Source: Micrococcaceae bacterium UBA6021 (lineage in GTDB: Bacteria > Actinomycetota > Actinomycetes > Actinomycetales > Micrococcaceae). From it: a stretch of DNA of 11,315 nucleotides. The notes under the pieces are model-generated. The model ran no database searches and was not told the origin of the DNA. It saw nothing but the letters and a program-made list of their open reading frames with translations. The stretch lies in contig DIZT01000315.1 in assembly GCA_002427975.1 (NCBI GenBank), positions 1,860-13,174 of the forward strand, written 5' to 3'. Within the stretch, counting starts at the first letter, position 1. Every line of letters starts with the position of its first letter. Below are positions 6,000-11,315 of this stretch, piece after piece. The translations under genes were made by a program, and so were the position numbers.

Positions 6000-6257
6000 A
6001 TGCAACTCGATCCGACCGAACTGACCCCGGTGGTCAACCGCCTCAAGCGCGCCCAGGGCCAGCTCGCTGCCGTGACCCGCATGCTGGAGGAAGGGAAGGA
6101 CTGCAAGGACATCGTCACGCAACTGGCCGCCGTTTCGAAGGCTCTGGACAGAGCCGGCTTCGCAATCATTGCCAGCGGCCTGGAGCAATGCATCGTCCGC
6201 GAAGACACCACCATGGACAAAAAGGAGCTGGAAAAGCTCTTCCTCTCCCTCGCGTAA
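6000..6257 (+). CDS. cstR: CsoR/CstR-family persulfide-sensing repressor
   Basis: An 85-residue all-helical DUF156 (CsoR family) regulator. The family signature is seen in VVNRLKRAQGQLAAVTRMLE (11-30), with C35 in KDC, then LAAVSKALDRAGFAIIASGL and C64 in EQC. CsoR copper sensors bind Cu(I) with Cys-His-Cys; the His falls four residues before the second Cys. That place is G60 here, so the copper site is incomplete, while the two cysteines keep the 29-residue spacing of CstR (C31/C60), which forms inter-subunit di-/trisulfides with persulfide. It would act as a DNA-bound tetramer repressing the divergent sulfur operon and itself. GGAG lies 5 nt before the ATG. The three operators directly upstream and one in front of cstB support the role. 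Confidence 0.9.
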   Translation: MQLDPTELTPVVNRLKRAQGQLAAVTRMLEEGKDCKDIVTQLAAVSKALDRAGFAIIASGLEQCIVREDTTMDKKELEKLFLSLA

Positions 6258-6278
6258 AAAGCAGGGACCCCAGACCCC

Positions 6279-6312
6279 GTGCCGGGGAGTTTCCCCCAAG
6301 CTGCCCCGGCAC
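6279..6312 (+). terminator. Hairpin after the repressor gene
   Basis: GTGCCGGGG (6279-6287) and CCCCGGCAC (6304-6312) form a perfect 9-bp stem with a 16-nt loop, 21 bp after the repressor stop codon. There is no U-tract. It may end or attenuate the repressor transcript before the DUF302 gene, or just slow polymerase. Confidence 0.45.
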
Positions 6313-6365
6313 AGCCACGCGCTGAATCCGGACCGTATCTGTAACGACATATGAGGAGCAGGCTT

Positions 6366-6791
6366 ATGAGCTATACCCACACTGTTACCGTCCCGCTGTC
6401 CTGGGAAGACGCTGTCCAGCGCACCCGCGAGGCGCTTGGTGAACAAGGCTTTGGCATACTCACGGAAATCGATGTCCGCGCCACTTTTGAGTCAAAACTC
6501 GGCACCGAGGCCGCCGACGCCGTTGGTGACTATGTAATCCTTGGCGCCTGCAACCCCACCTTGGCGAGCCGCGCTCTGGCGGCCGAACCGGAGCTCGGTG
6601 CGTTGCTTCCATGCAATGTCGTTGTCCGGCGAGGCAAGGACGCGCGCGAAACCACCGTCGAAGCCATAGACCCACAAACCATGGTCCAGCTCAGTGACAG
6701 TCCGGTCGTCCGGGAAGTCGCCGACGACGCTGATGCCCGACTCCGCAAAGCTCTCGCCGGGCTCGGCGATTCAAAAGACATATCCAACTGA
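6366..6791 (+). CDS. DUF302 domain protein
   Basis: A 141-residue soluble protein of the DUF302 family. The N-terminus SYTHTVTVPLSWEDAVQRTR and EQGFGILTEIDV begin the fold. The family core VILGACNPTLASRALAAEPE (57-76) follows, then ALLPCNVVVRRG (79-90). Cysteines are C62 and C83, both at places that are commonly Cys in the family. I place the start at ATG 6366 because GAGGAG (6353-6358) stands 7 nt before it; an in-frame ATG at 6351 has no such site. There is no signal peptide. The biochemical role of DUF302 is not established. The gene follows the repressor in the same direction by 108 bp, so it may belong to the sulfur regulon, but the hairpin between them and the absence of an operator leave this open. 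Confidence 0.85.
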   Translation: MSYTHTVTVPLSWEDAVQRTREALGEQGFGILTEIDVRATFESKLGTEAADAVGDYVILGACNPTLASRALAAEPELGALLPCNVVVRRGKDARETTVEAIDPQTMVQLSDSPVVREVADDADARLRKALAGLGDSKDISN

Positions 6792-7285
6792 CCCCGGCCG
6801 AGGCCCCGAACACGATCGCGCGGCTGCTGGCGGGCGCCGCCAGCTATGTCGTGCCGCACGGGCTCGACAGCCGCTGGCTGCCTGAAGCGGACGGGGCAAG
6901 CCCCGCCACCGCAGATGGAAACACGGGTGGACCCGGCCGCCGTCTCGTGGACGGGCCGGATCACAGGCTAAGTGTGGCCGAGCTGGATACCGTCGACGCC
7001 GTCGTGACCGCCAGCGCCGTGGCGGTCGCCGAGACCGGCACCATCATTCTGGACGGCAGTCCTGACCAGGGCCGGCGCGTGATAACCCTGGTGCCGGACC
7101 GGCATATCTGCCTCCTGCGATCTTCGGACATCACCGGGATTCTGCCCGAGGCCATGCGCCGGCTAGACGGAACGCGGCCGCTCACCTGGATCAGCGGTCC
7201 CAGCGCCACCAGCGACATCGAACTCGAACGGGTTGAAGGCGTCCATGGCCCGCGCCACCTCGAGGTAGTCATCGTGCGCTCCTGA
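6788..7285 (+). pseudogene. lutC: LutC/LUD-domain protein, 5'-truncated fragment
   Basis: About 165 codons of a lactate utilisation protein C (LUD domain). From about 6788 the frame reads LTPAEAPNTIARLLAGAASY, VVPHGLDSRWLPEADGA. The conserved core VDAVVTASAVAVAETGTIIL and LVPDRHICLLRSSD is followed by the C-terminal hallmark ISGPSATSDIELERVEGVHG and VVIVRS with a natural stop. LutC normally has around 200 residues or more and works with LutA/LutB in L-lactate oxidation. Here the N-terminal third is absent, homology begins at the very stop codon of the DUF302 gene, and no LutA or LutB is present. The frame has no ATG/GTG/TTG before GTG 6851, which has no good SD and would make 144 residues. 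I read it as a relic left by recombination. Confidence 0.75.
6826..6844 (+). terminator. Compact hairpin 35 bp past the DUF302 stop
   Basis: GCTGGCGG (6826-6833), loop GCG, CCGCCAGC (6837-6844) make a perfect 8-bp stem. It may terminate the DUF302 transcript, but it lies in former lutC coding sequence and has no U-tract, so chance is possible. Confidence 0.28.
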
Positions 7286-7587
7286 GTGGCTTCGTGGTCC
7301 GATCCCTGAATCGAATACTTTGATCGACCGATTGGACGTCAACTTAGACCAAGGCTGCCCACTCAAGTTATTCACCTCTTTTCGTGGACGTAGAGCCCGG
7401 GCTGCCGCGGGGTCGGTCGTGGCAGGAGCCTGTCGGACCTTGCCTTCAATGGACGTCGTGGGACTGTGGATTTAACGGCGCCTCTCTGTGTCAAGCGGCG
7501 GTATTTCGGTGCTGGATAGAATTGTTTTGGGCGGGTCTGGTGTGTGACTTTTCCCGGGGTCACGTAGTAACCGTGCAGTCGTTGGCG
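7286..7587. other. Non-coding stretch between lutC fragment and resolvase
   Basis: About 300 bp separate the lutC relic from the convergent resolvase gene. Base composition falls to a more mixed GC content. No frame gives a recognisable protein and no strong terminator is visible. A weak GTGAC/GTCAC inverted repeat lies near 7543-7563. I saw no transposon terminal repeat here. Confidence 0.5.
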
Positions 7588-8169
7588 CTAAGGATGTCCC
7601 AGCCCGGTTTTGGTGGTCTGGATGTTGCGGTAGATGGTCATGGGAGTGACGGCGCAGGATTGGGCGATTTCGGCCATGGTGAATTGTCTTGCGTCGTACA
7701 TGCGCTGGGCTTTGTTTATGAGCTCGGCGGTCATTTTTGGTTTGCGGCCTCCCTTGCGGCCCCGGGACCGTGCGGCGGCCAGCCCGGCCTTGGTGCGTTC
7801 GCGGATCAACCCGGCTTCGTATTCGGCCATCAGTGCGAACACGCCAAAGACGAGCTTGCCGTGCGCAGTAGTGGTGTCCACGATTCCGTTGGTCAAGGAC
7901 TGCACCCCAACGCCGCGTTCGTCGAGGGTGGTCACAATGTCGATGAGGTCGCGTAGGTTTCGCCCCAGCCGGTCAATTTTCCAGATGAGCAGGGTGTCTC
8001 CTGGGCGCAGATTGTCAAGGCACAGGATCCACTGGGGGCGGTCAGCCTTGGTCCCGGTCGCGGTGTCTTTGTAGATCTTCAGGCAGCCTTCGGCGTTCAG
8101 TGCGTCGAGTTGCAACTGCGGATCCTGGTCGGTGGCGCTTACTCGGGCGTACCCGATTTTGTGTCCCAT
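7588..8169 (-). CDS. Serine recombinase, Tn3-type resolvase / DNA invertase
   Basis: A complete small serine recombinase of 193 residues. The N-terminal catalytic domain starts GHKIGYARVSATDQDPQLQL with nucleophile S11 and R9. DTLLIWKIDRLGRNLRDLID (58-77) carries the conserved arginines R68 and R71. The long E-helix FALMAEYEAGLIRERTKAGL (111-130) follows. The C-terminal GRKGGRKPKM linker and a helix-turn-helix (about 163-183, MAEIAQSCAVTPMTIYRNIQ) bind DNA. It would recombine a res or inversion site. The GTG/ATG context shows no SD before the ATG 8167-8169, but a TAGACT hexamer lies 7 nt upstream (8182-8177), so a leaderless mRNA is possible. A 30-bp near-palindrome about 100 bp upstream may be its crossover site. 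No Tn3 transposase is present, so this is a stand-alone gene or transposon remnant. Confidence 0.92.
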   Translation of the reverse strand: MGHKIGYARVSATDQDPQLQLDALNAEGCLKIYKDTATGTKADRPQWILCLDNLRPGDTLLIWKIDRLGRNLRDLIDIVTTLDERGVGVQSLTNGIVDTTTAHGKLVFGVFALMAEYEAGLIRERTKAGLAAARSRGRKGGRKPKMTAELINKAQRMYDARQFTMAEIAQSCAVTPMTIYRNIQTTKTGLGHP

Positions 8170-8692
8170 GCAGCGCAGTCTAACAAAAACCGTAGAGGCC
8201 GAGCCGTTTCGTTGGTTTGATTTCGGGGTGGCTTTTGTGGGGCAATACTACGATCCTGCTTCCCATGCAATAGAGACCGTACGGGCTCTATTGCAGACGA
8301 CCGTTTGCGATAGTGCCATTTTCCGAAGACGAGAGCTCGAATGTCCGAAGTCATGCTCACGGAGCGTTTTTGTCAACAGTTCTCAGCACGGAATTTCAGG
8401 AGACATCAGCACCATCCGCTGGTCCGTACCGAATAATCCTTGATTTCCTGCGGGTACGGAGAGGATCGTTGGACATGGCACGGCACGTGAAGTCACGGAG
8501 TCGCCCGTATTAAGTCCGCGGCTCGAGTGGGGACTGGCATGGAAGCGGAATCAACACCGATCAGTGGGCACGGTTTGCTGACGATGCCGGATTTCGGATC
8601 AGTAGGCGCGGCTGGTGATTGCTCGGGGCCCTTGATCAACGGACGTGTCCTGTCGATCGTCGGTGGGAACTAAGGTCCGGTGGAATGGCAGG
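8170..8692. other. Non-coding region upstream of the resolvase
   Basis: This stretch of about 520 bp has no frame resembling a known protein. It holds the presumed resolvase promoter, the palindrome at 8266-8295, and two related 15-bp direct repeats at 8559-8573 (GATCAGTGGGCACGG) and 8597-8611 (GATCAGTAGGCGCGG), 38 bp apart. The latter recall the multiple terminal repeats of IS21-type elements, but no istA/istB sequence was found. It may be a patchwork of mobile-element debris. Confidence 0.5.
8266..8295. repeat. 30-bp near-palindrome, candidate res crossover site
   Basis: The outer arms TGCAATAGAG (8266-8275) and CTCTATTGCA (8286-8295) are perfectly complementary. The centre A-CCGTACGG-G contains the perfect palindrome CCGTACGG. 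Only one symmetrical pair (8276/8285) mismatches. The dyad centre is TA (8280-8281). Small serine recombinases bind about 28-bp dyads and cut at a central dinucleotide. It lies 97 bp upstream of the resolvase start. Confidence 0.5.
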
Positions 8693-9484
8693 TCATGGCG
8701 CTTTGACTCGAAGCGGGGACCGTACCGCTTCCTCAGCCGGCGTCCGATCTGTGGAGCGCGGAGACCGCACGCCCACGATGAGCAGGTACAGGACCATCCA
8801 GATCTCTGCGATGGCGGGCACTATACTCAGGTAGCCGTGAATCTGCTCAGCGAGTCCGGGGAGCAGGAATGCCACGACGACGTCAACCAGGTAGCTGACC
8901 GTGGCGAGTACCAGCATGACGCCCAGTGTCTTGGGAAACAGCCGCGATCTGTACGCGAGATATCCCAACGGGGCCAGCCACAGGCCGAAGAAGACCTGGG
9001 CGGCAAGAACAGCGAAGTGCTGGATTTCCAGCAGGAGCAGCACGAGCGCACTGGACCCTAAGGGCCCGAAAGCACCCGCATAGGAACTGTCCGTTGCGAC
9101 CTGCATCGCCACGAACGTGAAGACGGCACTGATGGAGATGATGCCGGCGGCGACTATCACTGCCACCACCATGAGGCGGGCCGCGTTCTTGCCAACGTGC
9201 TTCAGCAACAGGTAGAGCGTCACCGCGGTAAGCAGGAAGAACACAGCGTCTGTGAGGTGGGCGACGACGCCAAAGCGCATGAGCCCCTCGTTGGCCACCA
9301 CGTTCGCGGACGTGACGGCCGCGTCACCGGCGACATACAGGGAGGGATCGACGAAGCCCTCAGAGAAGCCTCCTGTGATGCCCACGACGAGGTAGAAGAC
9401 ACCCGCGATCGCTGCCAGTCGCTTGGGCGAGGCCGGCGCGGCCCCCGGGGGCTGCTCAGTAGATATTCCGTTTGGAGATTTCAT
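8693..9484 (-). CDS. DUF4386 family integral membrane protein
   Basis: A 263-residue multi-pass protein of the DUF4386 family. After a polar, Pro-rich head (1-20) the sequence SPKRLAAIAGVFYLVVGITG begins the first helix. About six membrane segments follow: 23-41, 71-94, 103-128, 145-172, 185-208 and 217-238. The patterns RFGVVAHLTDAVFFLLTAVT and LWLAPLGYLAYRSRLFPKTL are typical of the family. A basic hydrophilic tail ends the protein. Its biochemical function is unknown. The ATG 9482-9484 has AAAGGA 5-6 nt upstream; an upstream in-frame extension to 9619 would run through the operator region and is rejected. It is divergent from a TetR gene with a 127-bp repeat-rich spacer, so it is probably the main target of that regulator. 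Confidence 0.85.
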   Translation of the reverse strand: MKSPNGISTEQPPGAAPASPKRLAAIAGVFYLVVGITGGFSEGFVDPSLYVAGDAAVTSANVVANEGLMRFGVVAHLTDAVFFLLTAVTLYLLLKHVGKNAARLMVVAVIVAAGIISISAVFTFVAMQVATDSSYAGAFGPLGSSALVLLLLEIQHFAVLAAQVFFGLWLAPLGYLAYRSRLFPKTLGVMLVLATVSYLVDVVVAFLLPGLAEQIHGYLSIVPAIAEIWMVLYLLIVGVRSPRSTDRTPAEEAVRSPLRVKAP

Positions 9485-9526
9485 GACGTTCCTTTCGAGT
9501 GGAGAACGTGGACGACGCCACGCCAT

Positions 9527-9561
9527 GCGTACAATGTATATGGTGACGCGTACAAAGTACA
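9527..9561. promoter_or_regulatory. Two direct repeats, candidate TetR operators
   Basis: GCGTACAATGTATA (9527-9540) and GCGTACAAAGTACA (9548-9561) are 21 bp apart. The second contains the perfect dyad GTAC-AAA-GTAC (9550-9560); the first has GTAC-AAT-GTAT. They lie 43-77 bp upstream of the DUF4386 start and match the two-site, in-phase layout used by TetR dimers. Confidence 0.55.
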
Positions 9562-9567
9562 CAGGCG

Positions 9568-9589
9568 CAGTCAAAGGTATCTTTGACTG
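9568..9589. promoter_or_regulatory. Second dyad in the TetR/DUF4386 intergenic region
   Basis: CAGTCAAAG (9568-9576), spacer GTAT, CTTTGACTG (9581-9589) form a 22-bp dyad with 9-bp perfect arms. It ends 22 bp before the TetR start. It may be an autoregulatory operator of a different sequence class, or a short hairpin in the tetR leader. On the - strand its arm contains TTGACT, which could be a -35. Confidence 0.5.
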
Positions 9590-9611
9590 TCGACAGAACA
9601 GAGGAGTGCCA

Positions 9612-10286
9612 ATGTCCACGACGGCGATGAAGCATGAGGATCCTCGCCCGGCCCTTAGCAGACAGCGTGTCGTGCATACGGCAATTCAGCATGCAGATTC
9701 AGCCGGGCTAGACGCGCTGACCATGAGGCAGGTCGCCGGGATGCTGCAGGTCGCTCCCATGGCCTTGTACCGCCACATCTCAAATAGGGACGACCTTATC
9801 GATGCGATGATCGATGTTCTGTTCAGCGAAATCGCCCTTCCCCTAGGCAGTGCGCACTGGAAAACAGCAATGCGGGACCGGGCACTGTCGCTTCGCGATG
9901 TCCTCGCGCGCCACCGCTGGGCCATCGGCCTGATGGAGTCCCGGAGGCGTCCCGGGCCGAGCAACCTGCGCCATCACGACGCGGTCATCGGCAAGCTACG
10001 CTCAGCAGGCTTCGACATCGCGATGGTGGCCCACGCCTACTCACTCCTCGACGGTTACATCTACGGATACGGCCTGACGAAGATGAACATCCCATTCGAA
10101 ACCACAGACGAAATGGCTGCGATGGCCCAGGACATGTTCGAGCCGTTCCCCGCCAACGACTATCCGAACCTGGCAGAGTTCGTCACGGACCACGTCATGA
10201 AGCCCGGCTACGACTACGGAGAGGAATTCGAGTACGGACTCGACCTGATCCTGAGCGGACTGGAAGAGGCACTCGCCGGCCAGTGA
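9612..10286 (+). CDS. TetR-family transcriptional regulator (TetR_C_1 type)
   Basis: A 224-residue regulator. The N-terminal helix-turn-helix lies at about 15-62: RQRVVHTAIQHADSAGLDAL, then LTMRQVAGMLQVAPMALYRH as turn and recognition helix, and ISNRDDLIDAMIDVLF as helix 4. The rest resembles the tetracycline-repressor type C-terminal domain, with LLDGYIYGYGLTKMNIPFET (145-164) and a final helix FEYGLDLILSGLEEALAG. It should dimerise and bind the repeats in the divergent intergenic region, releasing on an unknown ligand. GAGGAG (9601-9606) stands 5 nt before the ATG 9612. The frame is open further left to 9423, but that part overlaps the DUF4386 gene and operators. Ligand and regulon cannot be read from the sequence. 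Confidence 0.92.
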   Translation: MSTTAMKHEDPRPALSRQRVVHTAIQHADSAGLDALTMRQVAGMLQVAPMALYRHISNRDDLIDAMIDVLFSEIALPLGSAHWKTAMRDRALSLRDVLARHRWAIGLMESRRRPGPSNLRHHDAVIGKLRSAGFDIAMVAHAYSLLDGYIYGYGLTKMNIPFETTDEMAAMAQDMFEPFPANDYPNLAEFVTDHVMKPGYDYGEEFEYGLDLILSGLEEALAGQ

Positions 10287-10787
10287 TAAGGCCTGCACTC
10301 TTGCGGATGGCCCTCTCCGGTGTGCGGCGTGGGGCCGAGGACACGATATGTCGTTGACTCGGGCCACCCGGCTGGGTATGCAGAAAGGCTCCTGCTGCTC
10401 TCCTGTGCTGCCGAACCAGCGAGGCACATGGGGTGTCGAACTCGGCTACCTCTCCGCCTTACCGGTTAACAGTCACAGCAGAAGCAGTGCAGACGACTTC
10501 GGACATTCCGTGCAGTCGACCGCTGAAAATGACAGATAGGCCAGCGCAAGCAGCCATGGCGAGGTTGTATACAGGCTTGTGAAAGAGTGAAATATCCGAC
10601 TGTGCGATATTTCACCGCAAAAGATCAACCCTGGCCTCCGGGCCGACTCCTAGCCGGGGACGACCTTCGCCGGCGGGTGTATCGCTCCGTTCGGCGACGG
10701 GGGATGGCTTAGCGCCCGTTTCCGCGAGATGGTCCCCAACCCCCAAACCCCGAATCCACCGCTGTTCAGAGAGTCCCGTCGGCTGAG
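10287..10787. other. Non-coding region between tetR and the WxL-like gene
   Basis: About 500 bp without a supported gene. A 63-codon frame at 10348-10539 has no homology-like features or SD site. The region holds the dyad TGTATACA (10566-10573) and the perfect 10-bp inverted repeat at 10587-10615. No clear rho-independent terminator for either convergent gene is visible. Confidence 0.5.
10587..10615. repeat. Perfect 10-bp inverted repeat with 9-bp spacer
   Basis: GTGAAATATC (10587-10596) and GATATTTCAC (10606-10615) are exact reverse complements around CGACTGTGC. The arms are AT-rich in a GC-rich setting. The layout resembles a recombinase core or a regulator dyad, or a terminator-like stem lacking a U-tract. 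No gene starts right beside it. Confidence 0.5.
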
Positions 10788-11315
10788 TCAACTCTGGACG
10801 CGGTCCTCCCTGCGGTCGCTCTTGCGGGCAGTGCGGCGTCGACTCCTGCGGATGAGGATATAGAGGGTGGCCAGAACAACGGTCAGGGCGGCCGCCGCGA
10901 TGAGGTAGGGGTTGATGCCGGTCCCTGCGTCCTGCAGGATCTGGGGCAGCTGTCCTTGCTGGGCCCCGGTGGAGCTTAGGGCGGCGTCTTCGGCGACGGT
11001 GAAGGGCAGGTCCGCGGCTGTGGCGCTGACTTTGGTGGTCGGGTCGGTCAGGGTGATGCCGACCGTGTAGTCACCGGGTTGCAGCTTCCCGGCCAGGGTG
11101 GTTTCCACCAACGTCCCGGCATGGGCGTAGAGGGAGTCCATGGTTACGGGTGCCTTGCTGATGGTTTTGCCGTTGTGGTCGTGGATGACCAGGCTGCCGG
11201 CGGGTTTGAGGTTGCTGTTGCCTGTGTTGGTGATCTGGACGTCGATCACGGAGCGGTCAGCGGTGGTCTTGTGGCTGGCGGTTCCGAGGGTGAAGGCGGG
11301 CTCGAGCGGGCCGGG
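10788..11315 (-). CDS. C-terminal part of a DUF916/WxL-interacting-like surface protein (partial)
   Basis: The - strand frame is open from the right edge and ends with TGA at 10788-10790; 175 codons are present. Residues 1-110 form a beta-sandwich: SVIDVQITNTGNSNLKPAGS, VIHDHNGKTISKAPVTMDSL, LQPGDYTVGITLTDPTTKVS. Such 'NTGN...L.P.G' repeats occur in the DUF916 and WxL-interacting proteins of Gram-positive cell surfaces. One membrane helix (about 137-156, LIAAAALTVVLATLYILI) and a stop-transfer tail RRSRRRTARKSDRR follow, so the sandwich faces outside and the C-terminus is in the cytoplasm. A GTG at 11249 could be mistaken for a start, but homology runs on past it. The WxL or other partner genes would lie to the right, outside the window. 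Confidence 0.72.
   Translation of the reverse strand, partial: PGPLEPAFTLGTASHKTTADRSVIDVQITNTGNSNLKPAGSLVIHDHNGKTISKAPVTMDSLYAHAGTLVETTLAGKLQPGDYTVGITLTDPTTKVSATAADLPFTVAEDAALSSTGAQQGQLPQILQDAGTGINPYLIAAAALTVVLATLYILIRRSRRRTARKSDRREDRVQS

Noticed and set aside
6000..6257. Copper-responsive CsoR
   Set aside because: The copper-ligand His is Gly and the neighbours are sulfur genes with no copper ATPase or chaperone.
8313..8513. Small 66-codon + strand gene upstream of the DUF4386 gene
   Set aside because: No SD or motif; it lies in a region that looks like mobile-element debris.
9485..9619. Upstream extensions of the DUF4386 frame (to 9619) and the TetR frame (from 9423)
   Set aside because: Both would run through the shared intergenic repeats, and good SD sites precede ATG 9484 and ATG 9612.
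10348..10539. Small 63-codon + strand gene
   Set aside because: No SD, no recognisable motif, and mixed composition; probably a chance frame.

Overview
The window is high-GC DNA with actinobacterial codon use and Shine-Dalgarno sites. The protein families (CsoR/CstR-type repressor, DUF4386, a WxL/DUF916-like cell-surface protein, CsbD) suggest an Arthrobacter-like member of the Micrococcaceae. That placement is an inference from gene content; no rRNA or marker gene is present. The mix of intact operons, gene fragments, an IS110 remnant and a resolvase points to an accessory, rearranged region, perhaps plasmid or genomic island.

Left edge (1-570): the tail of a membrane protein on the + strand and a small CsbD-family stress protein on the - strand.

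Main block (569-6791): a reactive-sulfur (persulfide/sulfite) detoxification locus. A CsoR/CstR-family repressor (6000-6257, +) is divergent from a long - strand operon: a rhodanese with a YgaP-like membrane tail, a TauE/SafE exporter joined to it by an ATGA overlap, two single-domain rhodaneses, a thioredoxin, and a CstB-like persulfide dioxygenase/pseudo-rhodanese/rhodanese fusion. After these come an MFS transporter truncated by an IS110 transposase remnant, while a DUF302 gene follows the repressor on the + strand. Four ATACCCC-NN-GGGGTAT-type palindromes mark two control regions. Three lie in the divergent intergenic region with an exact 21-bp period. One fills the 17-bp spacer of a predicted promoter directly in front of the cstB-like gene. 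The likely logic is this: persulfide modifies the two cysteines of the repressor, the operators are released, persulfide is passed along rhodaneses and thioredoxin, CstB oxidises it to sulfite/thiosulfate, and TauE exports the oxyanion. No sulfide:quinone oxidoreductase or TusA is visible in the window.

Middle (6788-8690): a 5'-truncated lutC-like fragment, then a complete serine resolvase with a 30-bp near-palindrome upstream that could be its recombination site, and about 500 bp without a convincing gene.

Right (8693-11315): a divergent TetR regulator/DUF4386 membrane protein pair with a compact repeat-rich operator region, about 500 bp of non-coding DNA holding a perfect 10-bp inverted repeat, and the C-terminal part of a surface-anchored DUF916/WxL-like protein that runs off the right edge.
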